Shown piece after piece: positions 54,566 to 63,632 of a DNA stretch of 64,000 nucleotides. The stretch's first letter is position 1, and every line of letters begins with the position of its first letter. The DNA is from Sphingomonas sp. (GTDB lineage: Bacteria; Pseudomonadota; Alphaproteobacteria; Sphingomonadales; Sphingomonadaceae), in NCBI RefSeq assembly GCF_024508665.1, contig NZ_JANINP010000001.1, forward strand, positions 372,001 through 436,000, given 5' to 3'. The translations under genes were made by a program, and so were the position numbers. Under the pieces are notes generated by a model. That model was given only the letters and a program-made list of their open reading frames with translations. It searched no databases and was not told where the DNA came from.

Positions 54566-55954
54566 TCAGCTTGCGTACCGCTTCTTCAGCATCGCCCAGG
54601 CGGCGCGCAAGCCCAGAGCATCGCCGCCCTTGGGACGTCCCGGCTTGGCGGTCGGCCGCCACGCGAAGGTGTCGAGATGCGCCCAGGGCACGCCCTCGGG
54701 CGCGAAGCGGCGCAGGAACAAGGCCGCGGTGACTGCGCCAGCATAGCCGTTGTCGGGCGCGTTGATCAGGTCGGCGATGTCGGATTTGAGATATTCGTCA
54801 TAACCGTCCCATAGCGGCAGCCGCCACAACGGGTCGTGGACCGCCGTGCCGGCCCCGATCAGCTCGGACGCCAGCGCCTCGTCGCTGATGAAGGTCGCGG
54901 GCAGATCGGGGCCGAGCGCGACGCGGGCCGCGCCGGTCAGCGTGGCATAGTCGATCACCAGCTCGGGCTTCGCTTCACCCGCCTTGGTCAGCGCATCGCC
55001 GAGCACCAAGCGCCCCTCGGCATCGGTGTTGGTGTTCTCGACGGTCAGCCCCTTGCGCGTCTTGAGCACGTCACCGGGGCGGAAGGCATCGGCCGAAATC
55101 GCATTCTCGACCGCCGGGATCAGCAGGTGCAGCCGGACCGGCAGCCGCGCTCCCATGATCAAATTGGCCAGCGCCAGCGCGTGGGCGGCGCCACCCATGT
55201 CCTTCTTCATCAGGCGCATGCCGCTCGCCGGCTTGATATCGAGACCGCCCGAATCGAAGCAGACGCCCTTGCCGAGCACCGCAACGCGCGGATGTTTGGG
55301 ATTGCCCCATTCGAGCTCGATCAGCCGCGGTGCGCGATGCTTGGCGGCGGCGCGGCCGACGGCGTCGATCATCGGATACCCGGTCGCCAGCGCATCGCCG
55401 CGCGTGACGGTCAACGTGGCGTCGAATGTCTTGGCGAGCTTTGCCGCCTCGGCCTCGATCTCGGCAGGTCCCATGTCGGACGAGCCGAGATTGACCAGGT
55501 CGCGAACCAGAGCCGTCGCCTGCGCCAGCCTGACCGTCTCGTCGATGGCGGCAGGATCGCTGGTCAGCAGCACTCGCGGCGCGCCGTTCTTGTCGGGCTT
55601 GGTATATTTGTCGAAACGATGCTGCGCGAGCAGCCAGCCGAGACCGGCCGGTCCGACATCGCCGCCCTTCAGCCGATACGTTCCCTCCGGCAGGAAATCG
55701 GGCTGGGATGCGATCCGCCACGGCGAGTTGGCCTCCTCGTCGCAGACGTGCAGCACCGACCAGTCTTCGACGCCTTCGCCGGGAAGGATCGCCTTGTTGC
55801 CGGCCTTGCCCGTCACCCGAGCGGCGCTGACCATCGCACGCACGCGCGGCGGTTGCGCGGCCAGCCAGTCGGCAAATCCGTCGGGATGGACGACCTCGAT
55901 CGTGCGCGCGGACTGGCCGCGGTCTGGTTGGAGGAGGGCGGCAAAGTCAGTCAT
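54566..55954 (-). CDS. M17 leucyl aminopeptidase family protein
   Basis: A 462-aa two-zinc cytoplasmic aminopeptidase. Seen: GKGVCFDSGGLDIKPASGMRLMKKDMGGAAHALALA, the signature ENTNTDAEGRLVLGDAL with metal-binding Asp and Glu, and VIDYATLTGAARVALG. The N-terminal domain is shorter than in E. coli PepA, as in several alphaproteobacterial members. It probably trims peptides for amino-acid recycling. Convergent with DUF937. Confidence 0.93.
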   Translation of the reverse strand: MTDFAALLQPDRGQSARTIEVVHPDGFADWLAAQPPRVRAMVSAARVTGKAGNKAILPGEGVEDWSVLHVCDEEANSPWRIASQPDFLPEGTYRLKGGDVGPAGLGWLLAQHRFDKYTKPDKNGAPRVLLTSDPAAIDETVRLAQATALVRDLVNLGSSDMGPAEIEAEAAKLAKTFDATLTVTRGDALATGYPMIDAVGRAAAKHRAPRLIELEWGNPKHPRVAVLGKGVCFDSGGLDIKPASGMRLMKKDMGGAAHALALANLIMGARLPVRLHLLIPAVENAISADAFRPGDVLKTRKGLTVENTNTDAEGRLVLGDALTKAGEAKPELVIDYATLTGAARVALGPDLPATFISDEALASELIGAGTAVHDPLWRLPLWDGYDEYLKSDIADLINAPDNGYAGAVTAALFLRRFAPEGVPWAHLDTFAWRPTAKPGRPKGGDALGLRAAWAMLKKRYAS

Positions 55955-55997
55955 GCGAGTGTCTCGTTGGTAAGCGGGTCGATCGGAGAAACGCGGC

Positions 55998-57401
55998 TCA
56001 ATTGGCCGGCATCACGATGAACTGTTCGTAGCGTCCGGCGCCTTCGGGTTCGGCATAGGTCACCACCGACAGCTTGGTGCCGTTCGGGTACGTGACGGTG
56101 TAGTTGCGGTTGACGAAGCCGCCTCGCAGCCGTGCGGGCCGCGTCAGGGTAAACGATGCCGGGTCACCGAGCTTGCCCAAGCTGTCGCGATAGTCGCCGA
56201 CCGCGGTGGCGTCGAAATAGTAATTGGCATCCTCGGTCATCGTTGCCCGATCGAGTTTGCCTGTGCGCAATTGATCGAAAATTGCACGCGCCTGCGCGGT
56301 CTTCGCTGTCTCGGCATCGCCGCCGGCGGCAGGCCCGCTGGCCGGCGGGAGTATCAGCTCGGAAATCTGGCTCGCAATGCCGGTAAAGGCGTCGGAAAAG
56401 TCCGAATTGACCAGCACCACGACGGCCGCTTTGTCATCGGGATAGACAATATTCTCGGACAGAAAGCCGACCGCCTCGCCGGTATGTTCGACGTAACGAT
56501 GCCCCTTGGCGGTGCCCGTGAAGACCCCCAGGCCGTAATTGGTCGACTTGCCGCTGGTCAGCAGGATCGGAGTCTCCTGAACCTGCCAGTCGTCCGCCGG
56601 CATCACGCTGCGGTTCAGTCGCGCGATATCCCATTTGGCGAGGTCGCTGGCCGACATGGCGAGTTCACCCGCCGCGAACAACCAGCCCCGCGCCGCCGGC
56701 TTCTCTACCCGAACGGGGCCGAGCGCATAGCGGTGATAGCCCTGCGGAAAGCCTTTGCCGACGGCCAGATCCTGGTCGATCACCTTCATGCCGAGCGGCT
56801 TGAATACCTTGTCCTGCAAATAGGCGAGCAGCGGTTTGCCGGCCGCTTTCTCGACGATCACACCGGCGACGACATAGCCGGTGTTCGAATATTGCCATTG
56901 CGTGCCAGGCGCGAAATCGAGCGGCTTCTTGGCCCAGCGGTCGATGATCTGCTGCGGCGTGACCGGCTTTTCCATCGCCGCGAAGCTGTAATCCTGCGGC
57001 CAATAATCCTGCAGGCCCGACGTATGGCTGAGCAACTGGCGGATAGTGATCTTGTCGCCGTCGGTGATGCCGGGCACCCATTTGGCGACAGTGTCGTCGA
57101 GGCTGAGCTTGCCCTCATCCTCCAGCATCAGGATCGCGGCGGCGGTGAATTGCTTGGAGATCGACGCGATCTGATATGGCGCGTCGCTACGCGGCGTCGT
57201 GATCGTCTCGGATTGCTTGCCATAGGCCTTGGTGAACACGATCTTGCCGTCGCGCACGATGGCGATCGATGCCGATGGCACGCCGTTGCGCGCCAAGGTG
57301 TCAGTGACGATCGCGTCGACCTTGGCGGTTTCGGCCGGGGTCAGGTCCTGCGCGAGGGCAGGGGTGGCAACGAGAAGCAGGGCAAGCGGCAGTATGCGCA
57401 T
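55998..57401 (-). CDS. Exported serine hydrolase of the beta-lactamase family
   Basis: A 467-aa penicillin-binding-protein-like hydrolase. MRILPLALLLVATPALAQ is a signal peptide. The class C motifs are present: SISK (active serine and lysine), YSNTGYVV (YxN), and HTGEAVGF in place of KTG. A separate C-terminal beta domain of about 100 residues follows (FTLTRPARLRGGFVNRNYTVTYPNG). Substrate may be a peptide or ester; resistance cannot be claimed. I start at 57401; the frame is open upstream but without a signal peptide. Confidence 0.9.
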   Translation of the reverse strand: MRILPLALLLVATPALAQDLTPAETAKVDAIVTDTLARNGVPSASIAIVRDGKIVFTKAYGKQSETITTPRSDAPYQIASISKQFTAAAILMLEDEGKLSLDDTVAKWVPGITDGDKITIRQLLSHTSGLQDYWPQDYSFAAMEKPVTPQQIIDRWAKKPLDFAPGTQWQYSNTGYVVAGVIVEKAAGKPLLAYLQDKVFKPLGMKVIDQDLAVGKGFPQGYHRYALGPVRVEKPAARGWLFAAGELAMSASDLAKWDIARLNRSVMPADDWQVQETPILLTSGKSTNYGLGVFTGTAKGHRYVEHTGEAVGFLSENIVYPDDKAAVVVLVNSDFSDAFTGIASQISELILPPASGPAAGGDAETAKTAQARAIFDQLRTGKLDRATMTEDANYYFDATAVGDYRDSLGKLGDPASFTLTRPARLRGGFVNRNYTVTYPNGTKLSVVTYAEPEGAGRYEQFIVMPAN

Positions 57402-57460
57402 CGGCGGGCGGCTCCGAAAGAATGGCCCGCTCGCTATAAGCCGCCATTCGCCGCGCGCAA

Positions 57461-58120
57461 TCAGCGGACCAGCGATGCGCCTGGCATGAGCGCCAGGCGC
57501 GGTACGTACCGCCAGGTCTCGGCGCGGAGCGTGCGCACCGGGCCGCCGCTCAGCGACAAAGGTCGCGGAGCACCGCGTGACCGCGCCGGGAGCATCAGCA
57601 GATAGCGTCCCGGCGCCCCGTCGAGGCCGCGATACCAAGTTGCGCCTCGCAACGGTCGCGCGGCGATTGCGGCCTCGAAGGCGGCCTTATCCTCCGCGGC
57701 GATCATATAGACGTGCGCATACGCCTCCGGTCGCCGCTGTTCGAGTGGCGTCGCGCGGCTCGCTTCGCACCACAATTCCCAACCTTCGTTGCCGATCGCG
57801 GAAACATAGGGTCCTGCATTGATCCGGAAGTCGGCACCGTCGCCCTTGGGATCGGGGCGGCCCGCAAGACCGTCGGGTGTCGTCCCGAACGTGCCATCGA
57901 CAAACGCGCCCGCGCGATCGCCGTACGTCACGTACCAGGCGAACCAGGCGAGCTTGTCGTCATGAGCCGCATGCCAGCGCAGATGCTGGCGATAGCCGGC
58001 TTCGAACGCTGCCCGATCCTTCACCGTATAGGCATAGAGATGCGCGGTGCCGCCCGATTGTGCGGCCGCGACGGCGGGAATGGCGATCGGCAGACAGGCG
58101 AGCAACGTTCGGACAAGCAT
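57461..58120 (-). CDS. Exported hypothetical protein with internal duplication
   Basis: A 219-aa protein with a signal peptide (MLVRTLLACLPIAIPAVAAAQ) behind a good AAGGAGAAA ribosome site. The mature part has two similar units, AHLYAYTVKDRAAFEAGYRQHL...WFAWYVTYGDRAGAFVDG and AHVYMIAAEDKAAFEAAI...ATWYRGLDGAPGRYLLML, each a beta-alpha-beta pattern like ferredoxin-fold dimeric barrels. Name and role unknown. It diverges from the LysR gene, so that regulator may control it. Confidence 0.8.
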   Translation of the reverse strand: MLVRTLLACLPIAIPAVAAAQSGGTAHLYAYTVKDRAAFEAGYRQHLRWHAAHDDKLAWFAWYVTYGDRAGAFVDGTFGTTPDGLAGRPDPKGDGADFRINAGPYVSAIGNEGWELWCEASRATPLEQRRPEAYAHVYMIAAEDKAAFEAAIAARPLRGATWYRGLDGAPGRYLLMLPARSRGAPRPLSLSGGPVRTLRAETWRYVPRLALMPGASLVR

Positions 58121-58205
58121 CGGATTTCTCCTTCGCTCGCAATCTAGACTCGCATCGATAATTCCGTAATTCGAAAGACAGGAGATAATCGTTAGGTGAA
58201 CCGGA

Positions 58206-59048
58206 CTGTTCGAGGGTGCGGATCTGCGACGGGCGGCGATATTCCACGCGGTTGCGCGCGCCGGCGGGATCGCCGCGGCGGCACGCGCTATCGGCAAGTC
58301 GGCGCCCGCGGTCCATGCCGACCTCCGCCGGTTCGAGCGCGATGTCGGGGTGGCGCTGATGGAGCGATCGGGCCGCTCGCTTCGGTTGACGCCGCAAGGA
58401 CGGGTGTTGTTCGATACGATCGGCCGCGCGCTCGACGAAATCGACCGGGTGCGCGTCTATCTCAATCGCGACGACGGGTTCGTCACGCCGCTCAGGATCG
58501 GTGCGGTGACCGGCTTCGGCCGCTACCGGCTCGCGCCGCATCTGTTCGCAACGATGCCGGGCGCCCGGCCGATTCTGTTTCGCACCGGGTCGCACGACGA
58601 TCTGCTCGCAGCGTTGCTGGCAGGGGAGATCGACCTGGCCGTCACGTATCGCGCGGTGACTGCGGTGCCGGTCGAATCGGTTGAGCTTGCCGGCGAAGAC
58701 GCCGTGCTGGTGGGCGCTGTCGGTGATGTCGGCAGTCTCGATACGATCGAGCGGCTGCGCTTCGTCACCTATGACGAATATGACTATGTCTTCGGTCATT
58801 GGTTCGACCGCGTGTTCGGCCGCCAGCCCAAGTCGCTGATCCGTCACGACCATTGCACCGAACTGGAAGAAGCCCTGATCAGCGTCCGCGCCGGACGGGG
58901 GGCGACGATCGCTCCGCTCGACGCCTGCCTCGCCGCCGGGCTTGAGCCCGCAAGCGCGGGACGGGCTCCCAATACGCTCTACCTCTGCGGGATCGGCGGA
59001 GCGCTGGCTTCGCCCGAGGCTGCGACGATCCGCGAATTGCTCGCTTAA
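58206..59048 (+). CDS. LysR-family regulator with apparent CTG start (or 5' frameshift)
   Basis: A 280-aa LysR-type regulator. The helix-turn-helix is complete (DLRRAAIFHAVARAGGIAAAARAIGKSAPAVHADLRRFERDVG), followed by LTPQGRVLFDTI and a substrate-binding domain (LRIGAVTGFGRYRLAPHLF to the C-terminus). No ATG, GTG or TTG lies between the in-frame stop at 58197 and the helix-turn-helix; the first ATG (58350) would delete it. CTG at 58206, with AGGTGA upstream, is the likely start. A GTG at 58196 is one base out of frame, so a one-base insertion is the alternative. The end overlaps the convergent M14-like gene by four bases. Confidence 0.82.
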   Translation: MFEGADLRRAAIFHAVARAGGIAAAARAIGKSAPAVHADLRRFERDVGVALMERSGRSLRLTPQGRVLFDTIGRALDEIDRVRVYLNRDDGFVTPLRIGAVTGFGRYRLAPHLFATMPGARPILFRTGSHDDLLAALLAGEIDLAVTYRAVTAVPVESVELAGEDAVLVGAVGDVGSLDTIERLRFVTYDEYDYVFGHWFDRVFGRQPKSLIRHDHCTELEEALISVRAGRGATIAPLDACLAAGLEPASAGRAPNTLYLCGIGGALASPEAATIRELLA

Positions 59049-60046
59049 CGATGCTTCTTGCGCTTGGCGGAAGGCTGCGTGCGGACCGGCGGAGCTGGTG
59101 GCCGTAGCGCGATGCCCTGGATCGGCGCGCAACGCCTCATCACCGTGCCGATCATTGCGAGCAGCCGCGATCGCGCATCACCAAGTCCGATCGGATCGGT
59201 GCCACGATCCTGGGTCTCCAGATTCACATAGGGCAGGCCGCGGAACAAAGCGTAGTTGGACAGCGATCCGTCGCTCTGTACGACATGCTCGAACATGATG
59301 TTCATGTCGGCATCGGAGAGCGGCCGCGCGCAGAAGCCGCTCGCCGGGCTGCGGTCGCCGAGATAGGAGACGATGGCGACGCTGTCGGTATCGTCGAACG
59401 GCCAGGCGGCGCTGATCGATGGACGCGGCGAATAGAGGTCGTTGCAGAGGAGGACGGAAATCTCGCCCTTGCCGGTATAGCCGGCATTGGGTGGCGTGCA
59501 GGTCGATTCCGAGGCGTCATAGCCAGCCTCATTGGTATGGAGAGCCACGATAAGTCGCGGCGGAGCGCCCAGATCCGCCAGGACGGTCGCAGCATAATTG
59601 GGCGTGTCATCGCGAAAGTTGCGGTTGGGATCGATCGACCGGCCATAAGCGACGTCGGGATTCATCCGGCTGTCCGGCCCATCGATCGAACGAGCTTCCT
59701 CGATCGCGATCACCACGCCGCCATACGACCGCACCGCGAATACCGCTGCCTGGAATGCGGCATTCTCGTTGTCGTGCGGCACGAACCACAACGGCCCGTC
59801 GGGATGGCGCAAATTGACGATGCGGTAGAGCCGCCAGAAGGCGCGATCCTCGCGAAATTCGATGCGGTTGACCGACAGCCCGTCCCAGATCGCCGGACTG
59901 GCGAGGCGTATGAAGTCGTCGGTACCCATCGTCATCGGGTCGACCGGCGTGACGATCTTCTGCAGCGGCGCAGACACCACTTGCGCCGATGCGATGGGCG
60001 CGATCAGCGCCGCGACCAGCCCCAACAGGATCGCCCCAACCTTCAT
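59045..60046 (-). CDS. Exported M14-like (zinc carboxypeptidase-related) protein
   Basis: A 333-aa protein with signal peptide MKVGAILLGLVAALIAPIASAQ. It shows spaced elements of the M14 fold: VPHDNE (an HxxE zinc pair), SIDPNRNF (equivalent to the DxNRNF substrate site), ALHTN (third zinc histidine) and NLETQ near the end (possible catalytic glutamate). Between them are five cysteines. The basic tail (PSAKRKKHR) is unusual. I rate the M14 link as likely, not certain; the substrate might be a peptide or peptidoglycan. Confidence 0.7.
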   Translation of the reverse strand: MKVGAILLGLVAALIAPIASAQVVSAPLQKIVTPVDPMTMGTDDFIRLASPAIWDGLSVNRIEFREDRAFWRLYRIVNLRHPDGPLWFVPHDNENAAFQAAVFAVRSYGGVVIAIEEARSIDGPDSRMNPDVAYGRSIDPNRNFRDDTPNYAATVLADLGAPPRLIVALHTNEAGYDASESTCTPPNAGYTGKGEISVLLCNDLYSPRPSISAAWPFDDTDSVAIVSYLGDRSPASGFCARPLSDADMNIMFEHVVQSDGSLSNYALFRGLPYVNLETQDRGTDPIGLGDARSRLLAMIGTVMRRCAPIQGIALRPPAPPVRTQPSAKRKKHR

Positions 60047-60130
60047 TACGCGACTCTGTTAGGCGGCGCGGCGCGTCTGGCAATAGCCCTGTCCGAGATC
60101 GGGACAGATCAGCCCGACATACCCGACAAA

Positions 60131-61459
60131 TCAGGCGGGCACGCCGTAAAGATCGTGCTCATCGGCGTCCTCGATCAGTACCGGGGTGATATCGCCGACC
60201 GCGAGATGTCCGGCATCGCGCAGGAACACCTCACCGTCGATCTCGGGTGCGTCGGCTTGGCTGCGGCCAGTGGCACCGCCATCCTCATCGACCGCGTCGA
60301 TGATCACCGGCAGAGTGCGACCGACCTTGGCGGCGAGCTTGGCCGCGCTGATCGCCGCGGTCTTTTCCATGATCCGGGCGTAGCGCTCTTCCTTGACCTC
60401 TTCGGGCACCGGATTGGGCAGGGCGTTGGCGGCGGCGCCCTCGACCGGCTCGAAGCGGAAGGCGCCGACGCGATCGAGCTGGGCCTCGTCCAGCCAATCG
60501 AGCAGATACTCGAAATCCTCCTCGGTCTCGCCGGGAAAGCCGACGACGAAAGTCGAGCGGATCGCGATGTCGGGGGCGACCGCGCGCCACGACTTGATCC
60601 GCTCCAGCACTTTAGCCTCATTTGCCGGGCGGCGCATCAGCTTGAGCACGTTGCGGCTGGCATGCTGGAACGGGATGTCGAGATAGGGCAGCACCAACCC
60701 CTCGGCCATCAGCGGAATGACCTGATCGACATGGGGGTAGGGGTAGACGTAATGCAGCCGCACCCAGGGCGCGATCTTGCCAAGCTCGCGCGCCAGGTCG
60801 GTCATGTGCGCGCGGACTTCCTGCCCGTGCCACATGCGCGGATGGTGCTTGATGTCGACGCCGTAAGCCGAGGTGTCCTGGCTGATGACGAGCAATTCCT
60901 TGGTTCCCGCCTCGACCAGTTTCTCCGCCTCGCGCAGGATCGCATCCGGTCGCCGGCTGGCCAGACCGCCGCGCAGGCTCGGGATGATGCAGAAGGCGCA
61001 GCGATGGTTGCAACCCTCGGAGATCTTCAGATAGCTGTAATGGCGCGGGGTGAGCTTGAGTCCGCTTTCGGGCACCAGGTTGAGAAAGGCGTTGGGCGGC
61101 ATCGGCGCCGCCTCGTGCACCGCTCCAACGACTTGCTCATATTCGTGCGCGCCGGTGATCGCGAGCACGGCGGGGAAGCGGTCTCGGATGACCTCGGCTT
61201 CCTTGCCCATGCAGCCGGTCACGATGACGCGGCCATTCTCGGCAATCGCCTCACCGATCGCCTCCAGGCTTTCCTCCTTGGCGGAATCGAGAAAGCCGCA
61301 GGTGTTGACCAGCACGACGTCCGCGCCGGCATAGTCGGGCGACATCTGATAGCCGTCGCTGCGCAGCTTGGTCAGGATGCGCTCGCTATCGACCAGGTTC
61401 TTGGGACAGCCGAGCGAGACCATGCCCACGCGGGGCGGGGAGGGGAGTGTGGTAGCCAT
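60131..61459 (-). CDS. rimO: Ribosomal protein S12 methylthiotransferase RimO
   Basis: Radical-SAM enzyme that adds a methylthio group to an aspartate of ribosomal protein S12. The 442 residues show the N-terminal cluster domain ([36 protein letters not shown]), the radical-SAM motif [22 protein letters not shown], and a C-terminal TRAM domain ([11 protein letters not shown]...[15 protein letters not shown]). SLRGGLASR distinguishes it from MiaB. I start at ATG 61459; a TTG at 61492 is in frame but unsupported. Confidence 0.95.
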   Translation of the reverse strand: MATTLPSPPRVGMVSLGCPKNLVDSERILTKLRSDGYQMSPDYAGADVVLVNTCGFLDSAKEESLEAIGEAIAENGRVIVTGCMGKEAEVIRDRFPAVLAITGAHEYEQVVGAVHEAAPMPPNAFLNLVPESGLKLTPRHYSYLKISEGCNHRCAFCIIPSLRGGLASRRPDAILREAEKLVEAGTKELLVISQDTSAYGVDIKHHPRMWHGQEVRAHMTDLARELGKIAPWVRLHYVYPYPHVDQVIPLMAEGLVLPYLDIPFQHASRNVLKLMRRPANEAKVLERIKSWRAVAPDIAIRSTFVVGFPGETEEDFEYLLDWLDEAQLDRVGAFRFEPVEGAAANALPNPVPEEVKEERYARIMEKTAAISAAKLAAKVGRTLPVIIDAVDEDGGATGRSQADAPEIDGEVFLRDAGHLAVGDITPVLIEDADEHDLYGVPA

Positions 61460-61585
61460 TGGAAGGGGGCGCACATAGGCGCTTCGTCGCAATTTTACCA
61501 GTCTGGCGTGGCCGCGCTGCGGTCCGCTCTTGCGTGTGGCTTCGGTCGGACGGAAAACCGGACGTTAGGAACCTGCCGGGAAGCC

Positions 61586-62128
61586 ATGTCCGACCTGATT
61601 CTTTTTCCTCATCCCGATTTTCCGAGCATCGCCGTTACCAGCATCTCGGTCGATGCCGGCAGGGGCCATGGAGGCAAGCTGTCGGTGCGATTTCACGTCG
61701 AAGGAACGCTGGACGATGTGATCTGGCCCGAATTCGACGGCGATGCCGGCCGCGCCGACGGACTTTGGCAGCATAGCTGTTTCGAAGCGTTTGTCGGATT
61801 CGTCGACGAACCGAGCTATTGCGAACTCAATTTTGCGCCGTCGATGAAATGGGCGGCGTATCGTTTCGATGATTATCGCGCCGGAATGCGCAACATCGAC
61901 GACATACAGACATACGGGCACTGGACTCCCGGTGAGGGCAGGTTGGAAATGCACGCTGTGCTGCCTGAACTCGGCGACCGACGCGAATGGCGGCTGGGCC
62001 TGTCGGCGGTGATCGAAGCCGTCGATGGAAGCAAATCCTATTGGGCCATACACCATCCGCCGGGTAAACCAGATTTCCACAACGCGGATTGCTTTGCTGC
62101 GCGTGTCGCGGCACCCCAGCATCCATGA
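61586..62128 (+). CDS. DOMON-like domain protein
   Basis: A 180-aa beta-rich protein: LSVRFHVEGTLDDVIWPEFDGDAGRADGLWQHSCFEAFVGF, YCELNFAPSMKWAAYRFDDYRAGMR, and WAIHHPPGKPDFHNADCF. This fits the DOMON-like family found in sphingomonads and cyanobacteria, a carbohydrate-binding-type fold. No signal peptide. The stop overlaps the NamZ-type gene (ATGA), so they are translated together; this protein may bind the muropeptide sugar that NamZ cuts. Confidence 0.82.
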   Translation: MSDLILFPHPDFPSIAVTSISVDAGRGHGGKLSVRFHVEGTLDDVIWPEFDGDAGRADGLWQHSCFEAFVGFVDEPSYCELNFAPSMKWAAYRFDDYRAGMRNIDDIQTYGHWTPGEGRLEMHAVLPELGDRREWRLGLSAVIEAVDGSKSYWAIHHPPGKPDFHNADCFAARVAAPQHP

Positions 62129-63321
62129 AATTCGGTATCGACCGGCTGCTCGCCGACCCAGAGCTCAGGAAACCGCTAGACGGTAAGCGCGTGGCCTTGC
62201 TCGCGCACCCCGCCTCGGTCACCGCGGACCTGACGCATTCGCTCGACGCTTTGGTCGCGGCGGGCCTCAACGTCTCCGCCGTATTCGGGCCGCAGCACGG
62301 CGTGCGTGGCGACCTGCAGGACAATATGATGGAGTCGCCCGACTTCACCGATCCCACGTACGGCATGCCGGTGTTCAGTCTGTACGGAGAGGTGCGCCGC
62401 CCGACCGGCCAGTCGATGGGGACGTTCGACACGATCCTGATCGACTTGCAGGATGTCGGGTGCCGCATCTACACCTTCGTCACGACATTGCTCTACGTGC
62501 TCGAAGCCGCGGCGGAGCATGGCAAGTCGGTATGGGTGCTCGATCGCCCCAATCCCGCGGGCCGCCCGATCGAGGGACTGACCCTGCGGCCGGGCTGGGA
62601 AAGTTTCGTCGGCGCTGGGCCGATGCCGATGCGGCACGGCATGACCCTGGGCGAGATGGGCCACTGGTTCATCGACCATTACAAGCTCGACGTCGACTAT
62701 CGGGTGATCGCGATGGAGGGCTGGAAACCTGATGCCGCCGCCGGTTTCGGTTGGCCGCCCGAACGGCCCTGGATCAATCCCAGCCCCAACGCCGCCAACG
62801 TCAATATGGCGCGCGCTTATGCCGGGACAGTGATGCTTGAAGGCACGAACTTGAGCGAGGGACGCGGGACGACACGCCCCCTCGAACTATTTGGAGCGCC
62901 GGATATAGATGCGCGCGCGGTCATCGCCGAAATGCGCCGGATCGCTCCGCAATGGCTCGACGGCTGCACGCTGCGCGATCTCTGGTTTCAGCCGACTTTC
63001 CACAAGCATGTCGGCCACTTGTGCAACGGCGTGTTCATCCACGCCGAGGGCCCGGCCTATGATCATGAGGTGTTCCGCCCGTGGCGGGTACAAGCGCTGG
63101 CATTCAAGGCGATCCGTACGCTGTACGGCGATTACGATCTCTGGCGCGATTTCGCGTATGAATATGTCTTCGACAAACTGGCGATCGACGTCATCAACGG
63201 CGGTCCCGATCTGCGCGAATGGGTCGACGATGCGGCGGCGCTGCCGGGCGATCTCGATTCGCTCACCGTTCCCGATGAGGCAGTCTGGGCCGAAGCGCGG
63301 CGCCCGCACCTGCTCTATTGA
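62125..63321 (+). CDS. namZ: Exo-beta-N-acetylmuramidase NamZ-type protein (DUF1343)
   Basis: A 398-aa DUF1343 protein. The Bacillus member NamZ removes N-acetylmuramic acid from the end of peptidoglycan fragments. Seen: RVALLAHPASVTADLTHSLDAL, VFGPQHGVRGDLQDNM, LIDLQDVGCRIYTFVTTL, VWVLDRPNPAGRPIEG, MRHGMTLGEMGHW, and the C-terminal EGTNLSEGRGTTRPLELFG. No signal peptide is present, so it may act on recycled muropeptides in the cytoplasm. Coupled to the DOMON-like gene. Confidence 0.9.
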   Translation: MKFGIDRLLADPELRKPLDGKRVALLAHPASVTADLTHSLDALVAAGLNVSAVFGPQHGVRGDLQDNMMESPDFTDPTYGMPVFSLYGEVRRPTGQSMGTFDTILIDLQDVGCRIYTFVTTLLYVLEAAAEHGKSVWVLDRPNPAGRPIEGLTLRPGWESFVGAGPMPMRHGMTLGEMGHWFIDHYKLDVDYRVIAMEGWKPDAAAGFGWPPERPWINPSPNAANVNMARAYAGTVMLEGTNLSEGRGTTRPLELFGAPDIDARAVIAEMRRIAPQWLDGCTLRDLWFQPTFHKHVGHLCNGVFIHAEGPAYDHEVFRPWRVQALAFKAIRTLYGDYDLWRDFAYEYVFDKLAIDVINGGPDLREWVDDAAALPGDLDSLTVPDEAVWAEARRPHLLY

Positions 63322-63422
63322 CCATCGGATAGGCCGAAAACGCCCTCAAAACCGCATTCTATCGCGAGTCGCTCCCCTTTGATCCCAAAACGGGTGCATC
63401 GCGTCATCAGCATGACATGGTT

Positions 63423-63431
63423 TGTGGATAA
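63423..63431 (-). promoter_or_regulatory. Single perfect DnaA box
   Basis: TTATCCACA on the minus strand, an exact match to the DnaA consensus, in the 138-base spacer after the NamZ gene. I saw no second box nearby, so it is not evidence of an origin. Confidence 0.35.
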
Positions 63432-63459
63432 CCGAATCGCGGGGATCGGGATCGCACCA

Positions 63460-63606
63460 ATGGAATCAGATATTCGTTTTTATGCGCGCCGGGTCGCGCA
63501 GGAGCGCATCGCCGCGAAGAACGCGGTGACCGCGGAAGCGCGCGCGCGGCGGCTGGAACTCGCCGAGAAGTTTCAGGAAAAACTCACGCAGCTTGAGGCG
63601 TGCTGA
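63460..63606 (+). CDS. 48-aa charged hypothetical protein
   Basis: MESDIRFYARRVAQERIAAK and a helical, Arg/Glu-rich remainder ending KLTQLEAC. It reads as one amphipathic helix. GGGGATCGGG precedes the ATG; an in-frame start at 63379 would add 27 residues without a ribosome site. Small helical proteins of this look are common in sphingomonads, with no known function. Confidence 0.6.
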   Translation: MESDIRFYARRVAQERIAAKNAVTAEARARRLELAEKFQEKLTQLEAC

Positions 63607-63632
63607 AGTTCGACTTCTTATAGGCCTCGGCC

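Noticed and set aside
55998..57401. Serine hydrolase as an antibiotic-resistance beta-lactamase
   Set aside because: SxxK and YxN are present, but KTG reads HTG and the extra C-terminal domain is typical of peptidase or esterase relatives; no basis for a resistance claim.
60089..60107. CTGTCC...GGACAG hairpin as a rimO terminator or promoter element
   Set aside because: It lies downstream of rimO, but no T-run follows on the minus strand and the stem is only six pairs.
59285..61580. A 947-codon plus-strand open frame ending in the DOMON-like gene
   Set aside because: Before 61586 it lies antisense to the M14-like gene and rimO, both of which have clear motifs. Only the last 180 codons are real.
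63423..63431. Chromosomal replication origin suggested by a DnaA box
   Set aside because: Only one box, no AT-rich unwinding region and no dnaA, hemE or parAB genes nearby.
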